Origin: Lithodes maja
Lineage: Eukaryota > Arthropoda > Malacostraca > Decapoda > Lithodidae
NCBI GenBank assembly: GCA_037953745.1
Contig: JBAKBP010000702.1
Span: forward strand, 124,001-188,000
Reading direction: 5' to 3'
DNA length: 64,000 nt
Part shown: piece by piece, positions 11,690 through 22,320 of the stretch
How positions within the stretch are numbered: the first letter of the stretch is position 1
Layout of the letters: each line of letters opens with the position of its first letter
Program-made: the position numbers and the translations under genes
Notes under the pieces: model-generated
The model's input: the letters and a program-made list of their open reading frames with translations, nothing else
What the model was told of the DNA's origin: nothing
Databases searched by the model: none

Positions 11690-12215
11690 TTAGAAATCAG
11701 GCATGTTCGTCAATGATGGAGGGGCCACTAATAAATTATAGGTTTGATAAAAGAAAACCTAATATTTAGTAGTGGCCCCGTAATCATTGACGACTGGGGC
11801 CCTCCCGACCATCCCCTTCCCATTCGTTGATGTATTAAGGATTTTGGTTTACTTGATATGTCAGTGAAGGAAGAATGACGCCTGAATCAGCGTCTGGTCA
11901 AAGATCCACACAAGTACATCCACGATATGATGGAAAGCTTATTGGATAGTTATTCTTATTTTCTTTTTGTTTTTTATTTTTTTACGAAGTTTTTTCGTAG
12001 TGAGAACCCAATTCATAATGACTGAAGCCATGAGTGAGGTCGCGTGCGCTCATGATGAAGGCTCCTCAGATTTTAAATGCTCTGCGCGGTAGATTCAAAC
12101 TACGGCGGATTAGTGTTTGAAGAGGATGCCTTATGTAATAGGCATGTTCGTCAATTATTACGGGGCCACTACTAAATATTAGGTTTTCTTTATCTCCTTA
12201 CAGGAGTCAAACCTA
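11690..12215 (+). repeat. DIRS internal complementary region and right-end hairpins
   Basis: At 11722-11783 the arm GGGGCCACTAATAAATTATA pairs with a downstream arm ending TAGTGGCCCC. A second inverted copy lies at 12139-12205, outside the right terminal repeat. The same layout, with different sequence, occurs at 23819-24310 next to the other DIRS recombinase. In DIRS elements such complementary segments bridge the ends during circle formation; assigning that role here is inference from position and symmetry. Confidence 0.65.
11866..12046 (-). repeat. DIRS right inverted terminal repeat
   Basis: Reverse complement of 1739-1919, near-identical, which suggests a fairly recent insertion despite the broken recombinase. 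Confidence 0.85.
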
Positions 12216-12658
12216 TAATATAGCGAAAATATGCCTGCACTGTAAGTGTTAAGACCGACGGTATAATGGTGTTACCAATGATCCTCACACATTACAGTAC
12301 TCTACCATGTTATACTCTCTACGGAATAATGCATATGCTCCATGCAACATACAACACCATCAAACTCCACAATCTATTGGTTTTATTATGTGCTTTCTTG
12401 AGATACAAATCAATATAAAGCTACATTTTTATAAATTATTTTTGTAATATGCTTATTAATTTTGACTATGTTGGACACTACGTATCATCCTCATTACTGT
12501 CAATTTTGAAATATTATTGTCTTAAATTTTTGTAGTTTCGATTTATGTTTTTCAAATATTCTTGGATAAAGGCTAACAGGCTTAATTACTTACATAGAAA
12601 AATTAGCATATACACACAAGCCATAATAACTGCGGTAAATAATACACTGATGTAAATA
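12216..12658. other. Unassigned AT-rich sequence
   Basis: No open frame of note and no recognised repeat between the DIRS right end and the TA preceding the fold-back element. Confidence 0.5.
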
Positions 12659-12871
12659 TACAGGGTGTCCCGCGAGTTTTGTCAAATACTTCCAGAGATG
12701 AAAGATTAAGTAATTCTAAGTAAAAGCTGTTATATACACATAGGCTTTTTGGGGCATTGTTTTGTAGTTATGGACCCTTAAAGTCGGAATTTTGGTGTTT
12801 TTTGTCATTTCTAACCCTGTTTTTCTTCAATAAGATGAGGATAGGGAAAACAAAATATATATAAAGTGTAT

Positions 12872-13283
12872 GTTGTTGTTGTTGTTGTTCCCCAAGCTGC
12901 CTGGCCGAACAGCCCCAAGGCCCTGAGTAAGGCCAAGGCCATAAATGAGCGCCCCCACAGAACCCTCCCTGCCGACCACAATAAAGCCTGGGTGACCGAA
13001 GCCACTCCATGGCGGGGGGCTGAGAGGGTGCGTAAACGCCCGGGAAACCAAAGCCCCACCCAGGGCCCTGTGCCCCTCAGCAATTATGAAGAGAAAGTTG
13101 AGGGGCAAAGGAATAATGTGACGCTTTAGCTTCCAATCTTGGTAGATTGGGAGGTCAATCCACGGAAGAGACGCCGTCACTCGAGATCTAGAAAATATAT
13201 AAGTAAAAGGAACAGTCAGGGGTAAGCTATGGGTATGGCAGAGATCGCTCAGGTCTCACTCTGATAGACCAGCCCATCACCAG
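12872..13283 (-). mobile_element. SINE-like retroposon with a LINE-type tail
   Basis: On the minus strand this 412-bp insert ends with a (CAA)n tail. Its last ~75 bases closely match the 3' end of the Jockey-type LINE at 21900-21973 (CGGGGCTGTTCGGCCAGGCA-like). It is flanked by the 12-bp target duplication TATAAAGTGTAT at 12860-12871 and 13284-13295. The remainder shows no match by eye to the LINE coding region, suggesting a SINE that borrows the LINE tail, or a diverged and truncated LINE. I see no clear tRNA-type promoter. Confidence 0.7.
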
Positions 13284-13997
13284 TATAAAGTGTATTGTGA
13301 AGCATGGTTATCAATACAGTAAAAGTCCTTTAATCCGACGACCGATGATTCGAATCTCCCAATAGTCCGAATTTTTCAATTTGAGGCCAAATCCGAATTC
13401 ACCCGATGGTCCGAATTTCAAGAAGTCCCAAAGTCCCCTTTTTGAGGCATTAGTCCACTCAAATGACACATAATGGAGCACACACATATCATATGTTCAT
13501 GAATTCACTTTAAAAGTTTACCATTGTCATTGTAGCCTATTACCTACTTCAAAACATTCAGATTAATGGTCAAAGGAAGCTACTGATATAAACGTAAACA
13601 CCACATCGTCTGCTAGAGAGTTTGTTTTGCTCTTTAACGCATCCTTGGGACGCTCCGATGCGCTACTGGCTTGCACCGCATTTTCTGCAAGCGCATTCAG
13701 TCTTGAGCTTGAAAACGCACCTTTGGACGTTCCGATACGCGACTATTTATAGTTCAGTGATCGGAGCGTCCCAAGGGTGCTTTCAAGACAACAAGACAAG
13801 GGTGCTTTCAATACAATATAATATAACAGAGCACGTCACAAAAGGAAAATCACAAAATAAAAATTACAAGAACCTCTCAGGGAAGTGCCGTTGTTAAGGC
13901 ATTACTTCCCGAACCACATCTGATCTGATCTTCAAGAGCAAGACAAACTCGCTAGTAGACGATGCGGACATATGGTGTTTAGAAGAAGAAGAAGACG

Positions 13998-16900
13998 TTT
14001 ACATACATACATACATAAAATTTTAAGACTGAGTGTTCCACACATAAGTGCAGTATCAGTCTCTTGTCCTAATGGCGGCATTCCAGGCAACCCTGTTAAG
14101 GGCTGCTTCACTTGTCAAGTTCTTGGATTTGAGATCGGCGCGTATAGTCCGATCCCAGGTCTTCCTCGGTCCACCCCTTGGTGCAGCTCCCTCCACAATC
14201 ACAGACCTGCATTTTTTCACCCAATTTTGTTCATCCATTCTCTCCACATGTCCATACCATCCCAGTCTACTTGTACGCATCACCTCGCTAATACTCTTTA
14301 TACCTAAACGTCTCCTCAGCTCAACATTTGTTATTCTATCCTGTATCCTGGCCCCACACATCCATCTCCCCATTCTCATCTCATTACGCTCCATTCTGTT
14401 GACATCCTCTACTTTAACGGCCCATGTTTCTGAGGCATACGTCATTGCACTTCTAACACATGAGGCATACACCTTTCCCTTCAGGGGGAGAGGCATTCTT
14501 TTCATGGTCAGGATTGGCATCAATTCTCTGAACTTCCCCCAGCCACACCTAATTCTAGCAACAGTGGCAGCCTCAGCCCCACCACCAGCAGAGATGGTAT
14601 CTCCTAGGTAACAAAACTTGTTCACCAGCTCCAAAGACTCATTTCCAAAATTCACAGCCACAGGATCATCACTTAACACAAGCTCGCCTTTGCACACTAC
14701 GCACTCAAATTTCTCTATTTCTGACTTATCCTTCGGCAGGGGCCCCTTTATTCTACTACAGCGCTTACTCCCATGGTGTACCCAACATCGACAGATGCTA
14801 CATTGAATTGAGTTAACGCCCACTCCCTTTCCACACACTGCACATGGGTATGCACCGCTCTTTTCCACATTGCCTCGTCTCAAACTACAATGCATAACCT
14901 TGGTTTTGTTAATATTGACTCTTAAACCCTTGCTCGCCATGCCCTCTCTCCACTCTCTGAATTTGGCCTCAGCATCCTGCATACTGTCAGCTATTAGGAC
15001 TAAATCGTCTGCATAAAACAGTTCCAACGGGAGTCCGCCTCTAAAAATTCTAGACAGCGCCTCCAAGACCATAATAAAGAGGAGGGGGCTTAACACTGAA
15101 CCCTGATGGACTCCAACACGGACTGCGAACTCATCACTCAGTACACCCTTCACCCTCACCGAACTTCGCGAATCCTCATACATCTTCATTATCACACGCA
15201 CCAGCCACTCTTCCACACCAAGTTTCCTCATAGCCCACTGTACAACATCTCTAGGTACCCTATCAAAGGCCTTCTCCAGGTCCACAAACACAAAGTAAAG
15301 ATCCCTGCCTTTTAGTAAGTATCTTTCCTGTATCTGCCTGACTATGAAGATAGCATCGGTTCTACCACGTCCTGGCATAAAACCAAACTGCATATCATCA
15401 ATAGAGATGCTTTGCCTGATCAAACCCTCAAGGACTCTCTCACAGACCTTCATGATTTGGTCAAGCATTTTCAGGCCCCTATAATTTCCTCTATCTAGCG
15501 CATCCCCTTTTCCTTTGTATATATTTACTATTACACTTTTGAGCCAATCCTCTGGGATTTTCTCATCTTTAATAATGGTGTTTATCAACTCAGTGACTAA
15601 GTTTACACCAATCTCCCCTGAGGCTTTTATCATCTCAGCGACAATGTCGGAGCAACCTGGAGCTTTACCGTCCTTCATTTTATTGATTGCGTCGCTCACT
15701 ACAGCTGGTGCTATCAAAGGAGGGGGCCCAGATATTGGTTTTTCGATACTAAGCTGTTCTTTATCCCATTCAAACTCTACATTTAGCAATCGTTCATAGT
15801 GTACCTTCCATGCTTCTCTGATTTCATTGTCTGCATACACAATCTTCCCATTATCATCTCTAACACACTGTTCACCTATAATATCCCTACTGTCATTTTT
15901 AACTCGCCTAGCTAGGTTGAAGATCCCATTGGGATTGTCAGTGTTACACACTTGTTCGAGGACCAGGTCCTTAATGCGATTTTTAGCATTGTAAATAACT
16001 CTTTTGGCAGTTAGTTTAGCTGCCTGGTATTCCTCCCTGCTGCCTCCTTTCTTCCATGCTTTGAAGCATCTCCTTTTCTCTTTCACAGCATGTTCTACCT
16101 CATCGTTCCACCACCAAGAGGTCTTATTCCTGGGGTGACCCTTTGTTTTCCCACAGACTTTGTCAGTGGCAGCGATAAGGCTATGCTTAAGAAAGTTCCA
16201 TTGGCTATTTACATCGTTAGGCCTAGCTTCCTTATTTCTATTCATTTCCTCCAGTTCATTATGAAACCTATCCCTAACTTCCTTGTCCTTCAGCAGCCAC
16301 ACTTTCCTTTTGGGTATGTAAACCTTCTTGCGCTTAGGATCTCTGTATAAGCTCATGTCGCACACAAGTAGCTTATGCTGGGTTATACATTCTTCGCTCG
16401 GGATGACCTTTACATCTCGAACTAGTTTCCAGTTTTTCCTGTTAACCAAGAAGTAATCTATCTGGCTACTGGAGACCCCAGAGTTATATGTGATCAGGTG
16501 GCTCTGTCTTTTCTTGAACTTTGTGTTACACACAACCATGTTGAGTGCAACGCAGGACTCCAATATATATTCGCCTTCTAGATTTCTCCTTCCGTAACCA
16601 ATTCCTCCATGTACCCCCTCGTATCCATCTGCAGATGCTCCCACGTGACCATTGAGGTCCCCCCCCCCCCCCCCACGATAGTTATTTCGTTCTCCGAGAG
16701 GCCTGAAATGACACTGACGGTGTCATTCCAGAAGTCCTCTTTTATCTCTTTCTGTAAACCAGCCTGTGGGGCATATGCAGATATCACATTCAGAATTCTT
16801 TCACCAACTTTCAACTTCAAAACAATCAGCCTTTCACTAACTCTCGTAATCTGAAGCACACTTTCCGCCAGCTCTTCAGCCACCAGAACACCCACTCCTC

Positions 16901-17580
16901 CTTTCGCTTTATCAGTTTCCACACCCATCCAGTATATCCTATATCTTTTCCTCCTTCCGACAATCCACTGTACCCCATGCCTCTTCCAGAGTGTTTCCTG
17001 GGTACAGCAGACGTCCACTCGCCTCCTCTCCCACATCTCAGCCACTTCATTCGCACGCAGATTCAAACTACCAACATTCACACTAGCAAGTCTGAGTTTG
17101 TGGGGGGCATTTGTCATTGTCCTGTGCAGTTTTGTTTCATCGGACTTACGTTTATTTTCTTTGATTTTAGTCATAGTTAGGTAGGTTTGGCTGGCAGATG
17201 GGCATCACCCCCCCCAGAACTCCGGCTCCAGTCTACCCCGGAACCATTCCCAGCACCATCCCCCAAGTGATTACAAGGGGGTAGGATCCAGTGGCCTCGG
17301 TACGCCCCACCAGAACCAGCCGCAGGGACGCATCCCGTGCGCGTACACGGCACTACGACTGGCCTGATATTTTTCGCCAAATGACAGGGCAGCCTCCTGG
17401 AGCGCTACCACCAGGTTCGGGCCCCTATACTATCGGGCGGAAAGTGCCAGTCCGGGGAAACACTACGTACTGTACCCTCTGGATCCATTTCGTCCAGGTT
17501 GGGCCCAGGGCGCCAGGGCCGGGTCCAGAGGGAGCGACACCCACTGCCAGTGTGCCGCCATTAGGCAACTTGGAGCAAGT
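13998..17580 (-). mobile_element. RTE-type LINE, near full length
   Basis: The 3' end on the minus strand finishes in ATGT repeats (13998-14020), a short microsatellite tail typical of RTE-class elements rather than poly(A). It covers one long endonuclease-reverse transcriptase gene and ~400 bp of GC-rich leader (17180-17580). It sits in the right arm of the pogo-like element, whose sequence resumes near 17580. The exact 5' boundary is uncertain. Confidence 0.8.
14056..17174 (-). CDS. RTE-type LINE ORF2: endonuclease, reverse transcriptase and zinc finger (one frameshift)
   Basis: The protein nicks target DNA and reverse-transcribes its own RNA at the nick. The apurinic-type endonuclease is at the N-terminus (SVNVGSLN, CCTQETLW, SAYAPQ). 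The reverse transcriptase contains FGFMPGRGRTDAIF, VDLEKAFDRVPR, VHQGSVLSPLLF and the active site FYADDLVLIAD. A PHD/RING-like cluster follows the polymerase (CAVC, CSIC, WVHH, CVVC; about 14690-14860), then a C-terminal domain with GWYGHVERMD. A run of 16 C on the plus strand (16659-16674) lies exactly in the endonuclease GDLNGH motif and shifts the frame; before it the frame is 16675-17174, after it about 14056-16660. No other break is seen, so this may be an intact gene with a homopolymer error or slippage. About 1,040 residues in all. Confidence 0.85.
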
Positions 17581-17887
17581 ACAATCAGCAGATTCCTTTG
17601 ACCATTAATCTGAATGTTTTGAAGTAGGTAATAGGCTACAATGACAATGGTAAACTTTTGAAGTGATTTCATGAACATATGATATGTGTGTGTGTCATTT
17701 GGGGACCTTCTTTTTTTTTGTTTTTATTAAAAAAAAAAAAAAGTCATTTGGGTGGCCTAATGCCTCAATGTTTTCGTCAGGCCATTAATACACAGGTTCA
17801 TAGGGGTAAAGTCCGATAATCCGAAAAATCCACTAATCCGAACGAGGGCCGGTCCGCTGCCCTTCGGATTAACGGAAGTTTACTGTA

Positions 17888-18240
17888 CTTCAAACTGACA
17901 CCAAAAACTTCCCTACATCGTACTTCATATTCCCTTGACATGGAGTTGAATATTACAAGAAACTAACAAAACTTAATTTTAAGCTCATCATCACGGAAAG
18001 AAGAAAGGAGCTACAGAGGATCTGTTGGTGTTTTCATTAAGTATTGATACCATGCACCATCATACAGCATTTAACGTTATCGCTATTCATTTTTATTACT
18101 CAGAAAATGGGTTTAAACTGACAGAAAACACCAAAAATCCTCTGTAGCTCCTTTCTTTTTTCCATGATGATGAGCTTAAAATTAAGTTTTGTTGGTTTCT
18201 TGTACTATTCAGTTTGAAGTATTGATATCATGCTTCATAA
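17888..18240. repeat. Central inverted repeat of the fold-back element
   Basis: An ~85-bp stem (17950-18030 with 18125-18205, both arms containing GAGCTTAAAATTAAGTTTTG or its complement) with an ~90-base loop. It is the innermost part of the fold-back element. Confidence 0.75.
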
Positions 18241-18446
18241 TACACTTTATAGTGTTTTTTTCCTATCCTCATCTTATTGAAGAAAAACAGGATTAGAAAT
18301 GACAAAAAACGCCAAAATGCCGACTTTAAGGGTCCATAACTACAAAACAATGCCCCAAAAAGCCTATGTGTATATAACAGTTTTTACTTAGAATTACTTA
18401 ATCTTTCATCTCTGGAAGTATTTGACAAAACTTGCGGGACACCCTG

Positions 18447-19486
18447 TATATTGAAATCAAACGAGATCGCACAATGCACCCTATGCTTCATAACTTGGCT
18501 TCAATGTTGCAAATGGGTGTATAGCCTACTTATTATGGCTTCTGAGTGTACTTTGGTTGAACTTTCAACACAGCACCTCCCGGGGACGCCTTCTTTCTAT
18601 AATTATATTAGCTTACGCTTTAAATGGCCATTTTCGTAAACCTTATCATATTAAACTCAACACTCTGTAGAATGAAGAAATTATAAATACACTTAATTCT
18701 TTAAGATAGTAGGTTATAATAGCTAGTCATAGATCTGTATTTTGTACCGTACATAATTCTTTAGTGTGTTTATGTGACGTAGTATAGACAGCGCCTTTCC
18801 GACATGTTTATACTGTAAATACAGATTTATCTAGGACTCTCTCAAATTGGTATTGGTCTCCTGCTCTCTTTTCAAGCCACACTTTTCCTCTCTCTCCAAC
18901 CTCCACCCTACTCCCTCCTCCCTGAAGCTTAATTTTTACTCTCTACCTTTTTCAGCAATCATTTCAGTCTTATATTTATCTGTTATGCTCTCTCTCTCTC
19001 TCTCAGCACAAAAGAGAGCATTCTTCTGTGTTATCCTTTTCTTCCACTTTTCTATAATTAGGGGATCTGCTATCTTTGACTACAAATTTACAATTAAGTC
19101 CTAATAAAAGTCTATGCCACCTGCGCATCGCGGGCATATGCTGGGAAGTGTACAGCTCCTACTTGACATGAACTAAGAGTAGGATCTGCCCACTTTCCAT
19201 CTTATAGTCCAGTTTCATTATGAAAATTCAGTCTATAATTGATAGCAGTTTTAGAGGATATTATATTTGTATTTATAATTTGCCAAATGTTCCGTCATTC
19301 ATTTGCTATCAGTGAATTTGTAGCCGGCAGCCAGTGGTGAGCCAGGAGATTGAGTTGAAGTAATAGTACTGATGAAATGAACCTAGCCAAACTTGTTTCA
19401 TGTTCTTGTGTATATAGAAATTAAACTTCGCTGGTGGAAAGCAGCCTCAGTCTCTCTCTCTCTCTCTGTAATACAATCGACACATA
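18447..19486. other. Unassigned sequence
   Basis: No recognised gene or element. Short CT microsatellites lie at about 18987-19004 and 19454-19467. Open frames here are short and T-rich without motifs. Confidence 0.5.
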
Positions 19487-19550
19487 TTAACCCGGGAACT
19501 GCGGGAAGACTCTTAAGAGTTCCCCCGGCGGACTGCAGGAAGACTCTTAA

Positions 19551-20031
19551 CCCTTCCTACCCAGGCTGCCTTAGGTAAGGACAGCACGAAAGAAGGGCCG
19601 CTACCCGGTATGCCTTATCTAAGGCATGAGCTTAATAGCCTAATTAAGCTTGGTCCGAACGCCGTGCGTACGACCTATGTCAACAAACCCAAGCGTTCGT
19701 CACCGCACCTCCGAAAACAAGAAGGAGAAGACTCCTCAATGTTATTGTTCTGACGTCATGACGAAATTAGTGTCTAAAAAGCCCCCATATTGGCAACATC
19801 TCTGCAATATTGGCTCCACTGAAATCGTCATCACAACTGAACCAGTTGACTTACAGAGCTCTACTAAATGCCAAAATACAGATTGAAAACCGCACTACGA
19901 TTATAGATAAGTGGGAAAGTTCTAGCAGTGAAAATAAACATAAATACGGTAGCCTAGGCCTAGACGTTTTTCGGCCATATCGCCCGGGTAGGGGCGACCG
20001 TCATTAGCTAAGACAGCCCGGGGAGGAAGGG
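19551..20031 (+). mobile_element. TTAA element fam3
   Basis: A 481-bp element between TTAA at 19547-19550 and 20032-20035, with ends CCCTTCCTACCCAGG and CCCGGGGAGGAAGGG. The left end has two palindromes, CCTTA-loop-TAAGG flanked by GCTG/CAGC and then ATGCCTTATCTAAGGCAT, each after a TACCCRG box. Its interior shares a core with fam1 (CAACTGAACCAGTTGACTTA and a CTAGACGTTTTTCGGCC motif). Its relative is 53411-53854. Non-coding. Confidence 0.87.
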
Positions 20032-20263
20032 TTAAGAGTCAGAGAAAAAAAAAAATCAACTTTAACCCTCCAGCCCCGGCTACGCATTACATAAATATTC
20101 CCCGAAACCCGGGTGTTTTGGCCAAAAAACGTCTAGGCTAGGCTACCGTAGATTTGTTATTCTGACTACTTCCCGCATTCCCACACATCCCCAAGCGTAG
20201 CTGTGATATTTACCTGTAGAATGGAGTTAAGTAGAGCTCTCTAAGTCAACTGGTTGAGTTGTG

Positions 20264-21973
20264 GAAATTCCCGTGCTATTCACACAACACAATACCAGAC
20301 ATTTGGAAGCATGGTATCATCATCACATTCCCCAAACCCAACAAAGACCCCACGCTACCCTCCTCGCACCGCCCCATTACACTCCTTTGCTCCCCCTCCA
20401 AAGTCATGGAACGCCTAGTATTACAACTAATTACACCCGACCTACCCCTAGCTCCAACACAACATGGCTTTAGGCCACTGCACTCCACAAACACTCTTCT
20501 CACAGACCTTACACAAAGAGCTTTTGACGGCATCAACTCAGCTAGACCACCACACAGATCACTATTAGCCACACTCGACATTAGTAAAGCCTTCGATGCC
20601 ATCCCACGCCACAACCTAACAAACAAAATCTACAACACAAACATGCACAACAACACAAAAAGGTGGCTGGCCAACTTCCTAGCAGGCAGATGTGCACACG
20701 TATCTTTTGCCGGTCAGTCATCTAAAATCAGAAACTTTCCAAACGGAGTCCCACAAGGATCCGTCCTATCGCCCGCACTCTTCAATCTGTACATGCACGA
20801 TATAACTACACCCAATACTCCCCAAATAAACTTAGCCTCCTATGCAGATGACATAACACTCACATGCACACACCATGACCCAAGAAGAGCAACAGATCTC
20901 CTTCAACCCTATCTCAACACACTACATGGCTGGTGCACTACAAACAGACTTAATCTAGCCCCAGCCAAATCCACCGCAACCCTGCTCACAAGCTGGACAG
21001 GTGAACACGAATACATCCCTCAACTCACCATAAACAACACACCCCTAACACATACACACACACCCAAAATCCTAGGAGTAACATATGATACTCATATGAC
21101 ATTCAAACAGCACACCACAAGCATTAAAAAGAAACTGACGCCCAGACTTAACGCCCTCAGGTCACTTGCTCACACAAAATTTGGACACAACAAAGAAACT
21201 ACCACCACAGTATATAAACAATACATAAGATCAGTAATGGAATACGCAAGCCCAGCCTGGGCTTCTAACCTAGCTGAAACACATCATAAGACCTTACAGA
21301 CTATTCAAAACAAAGCCCTGAAGATCATTACAGGCTGCACAGCTACTACACCCACAGATCATCTACATCAAGAAACAAAAATCATCAAAGTCAAAGACCA
21401 TCTGGACATGAGAGGCACTCAATTCCTGGCAGCAGCCTCCACGAACCAAGACCACCCACTAAACTACATGGCAACACATCCACAGACACCAAGAAATATC
21501 AAAACAACACCCAGCACACGGTATCACACACAATTATTGTCCTCTCTCCCTCCCTGCCCACCCCGAACCAACTTCCAGAAGCACATCCATACTCATATCT
21601 CTCGCCAATCCATCCACTCACTCACAGACAACACGCAGCTGCATGCACGACCTCCCGAAATCCATCCTTCCGAATCCTCCCTCCCTCGCGAGGACAGAGT
21701 CCACCTGGCCAGGCTGAGATGCGGACACCATCCAGCTCTCCTGAGCTATCAGAAGAGACTGGATGACTCCGTTGTCGACGCCTGCCCGGGATGTAACACA
21801 GCACCCCATACCATTAAACACATCATAGAAGACTGCATTTCACACAACCACTTACGCCAACAACACAACCTACACTCAATGAGAGCTCTGTGGGAAAGCC
21901 CGATCGTGGCCATGGCCTTCCTCAGGGACTCGGGGCTGTTCGGCCAGGCAGCTTAGGGAACAACAACAACAAC
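20264..21973 (+). mobile_element. Jockey-type LINE, 5'-truncated
   Basis: Inserted into fam1 with the target duplication AACTGGTTGAGTTGTG at 20248-20263 and 21974-21989 (the first three bases may belong to the tail). It ends in (CAA)n directly after the stop codon region. The 5' end is truncated within the reverse transcriptase gene. Strand bias in base use (rich in C and A) sets it apart from the surrounding sequence. Confidence 0.93.
20265..21956 (+). CDS. Jockey-type LINE reverse transcriptase, partial
   Basis: An open frame of about 563 codons from the truncation point to the stop. Reverse transcriptase motifs are in order: a fingers motif with HRPITLL, THGFRP-like (QHGFRPLHST), LDISKAFDAIPR, NGVPQGSVLSPALF and the active site SYADDITLT, then the thumb (LNLAPAKSTATLL) and ILGVTYD. 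A C-terminal Cys/His motif (CGHH, CPGC, H, C; about 21715-21840) resembles the zinc knuckle of Jockey/I-group LINEs. The endonuclease and ORF1 are missing through 5' truncation, so it cannot retrotranspose alone even though the frame is open. Confidence 0.9.
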   Translation, partial: KFPCYSHNTIPDIWKHGIIITFPKPNKDPTLPSSHRPITLLCSPSKVMERLVLQLITPDLPLAPTQHGFRPLHSTNTLLTDLTQRAFDGINSARPPHRSLLATLDISKAFDAIPRHNLTNKIYNTNMHNNTKRWLANFLAGRCAHVSFAGQSSKIRNFPNGVPQGSVLSPALFNLYMHDITTPNTPQINLASYADDITLTCTHHDPRRATDLLQPYLNTLHGWCTTNRLNLAPAKSTATLLTSWTGEHEYIPQLTINNTPLTHTHTPKILGVTYDTHMTFKQHTTSIKKKLTPRLNALRSLAHTKFGHNKETTTTVYKQYIRSVMEYASPAWASNLAETHHKTLQTIQNKALKIITGCTATTPTDHLHQETKIIKVKDHLDMRGTQFLAAASTNQDHPLNYMATHPQTPRNIKTTPSTRYHTQLLSSLPPCPPRTNFQKHIHTHISRQSIHSLTDNTQLHARPPEIHPSESSLPREDRVHLARLRCGHHPALLSYQKRLDDSVVDACPGCNTAPHTIKHIIEDCISHNHLRQQHNLHSMRALWESPIVAMAFLRDSGLFGQAA

Positions 21974-22279
21974 AACTGGTTGAGTTGTGATGATGATTTC
22001 ATTGGAGATAACTTTATGGCAAAGACAGCCACTTTACACTACTTTTCGATACTTAACAACAACATACAGGCCCACACGAACAAGCGACGCTCTCCTTCTT
22101 GTGGCCGGAGATGCGGGGCGTCGGTCCAGCTGGCTGTTGTTTACATGCGTCGGACCGACGCCTCGCACACCAAGCTCACAGGCTTTGAGTTCATGGGTGT
22201 TTAAGAGCCCTTCCGGGCAGCTCGTGTATGCTTTTTTATGGGCGTTCAAGAGCCCTTCCGGGAACAGAGGGTTAAACAT

Positions 22280-22281
22280 CG

Positions 22282-22318
<37 letters not shown>
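22280..22318. repeat. poly(A) tract in fam2
   Basis: About 36 A residues, the internal A-rich tract of fam2 (compare 3847-3870 in the forward copy). Confidence 0.85.

Positions 22319-22320
<2 letters not shown>

Larger units (their letters stand above)
1739..12046 (+). mobile_element. DIRS-like tyrosine-recombinase retroelement, rearranged
   Basis: The element is bounded by inverted repeats of about 181 bp. It carries a broken tyrosine recombinase near its 3' end (about 9435-10333) and a complementary hairpin region just inside the right repeat. That order, recombinase then internal complementary region then terminal repeat, is the DIRS layout. A second DIRS copy on the minus strand (23819-25078) has the same 3' architecture. 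I cannot find gag, reverse transcriptase, RNase H or methyltransferase; the expected space holds a tandem duplication of non-coding blocks. It is about 10 kb long against roughly 6 kb for typical DIRS, partly because fam2, fam5 and a small tail insert lie inside. Possibly a non-autonomous derivative. Confidence 0.6.
13317..17885. mobile_element. pogo/Tigger-like inverted-repeat element (copy 2) with nested LINE
   Basis: Starts CAGTAAAAGTCCTTTAATCC and ends CGGATTAACGGAAGTTTACTG, flanked by TA (13315-13316, 17886-17887). Arms of about 300 bp are complementary: 13317-13620 pairs with 17585-17885 plus 13950-13995. The right arm is split by an RTE-type LINE (about 13998-17580); without it the element is about 1 kb. 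Position 13563-13566 preserves the TTAA that is occupied by fam1 in copy 1. No transposase frame is present. The inner dyad at 13643-13776 is shared with copy 1. Confidence 0.75.
12661..18446. mobile_element. Fold-back TA element with CAGGGTGTCCCG ends (composite)
   Basis: The termini CAGGGTGTCCCGCGAG and its complement CTTGCGGGACACCCTG are flanked by TA (12659-12660 and 18447-18448), as for mariner-type elements. The arms are complementary over nearly all of the element's own sequence: 12661-12871 with 18240-18446, 13284-13316 with 18218-18252, and 17934-18030 with 18120-18215. Without its inserts it would be about 0.8 kb with ~380-bp arms, a near-perfect giant hairpin. It holds a SINE-like insert (12872-13283) and a pogo-like element (13317-17885). 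It has no transposase. The superfamily is a guess from TA and the ends. Confidence 0.75.
20066..22271 (-). mobile_element. TTAA element fam1, interrupted by a LINE
   Basis: Flanked by TTAA at 20062-20065 and 22272-22275, with ends CCCTCCAGCCCCGGC and CTTCCGGGAACAGAGGG. A Jockey-type LINE (20264-21973) splits it, leaving a 16-bp duplication of fam1 sequence. The right end has the twin module GGGTGTTTAAGAGCCC and GGGCGTTCAAGAGCCC. Without the LINE it is ~480 bp, like the other fam1 copies. Confidence 0.9.
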
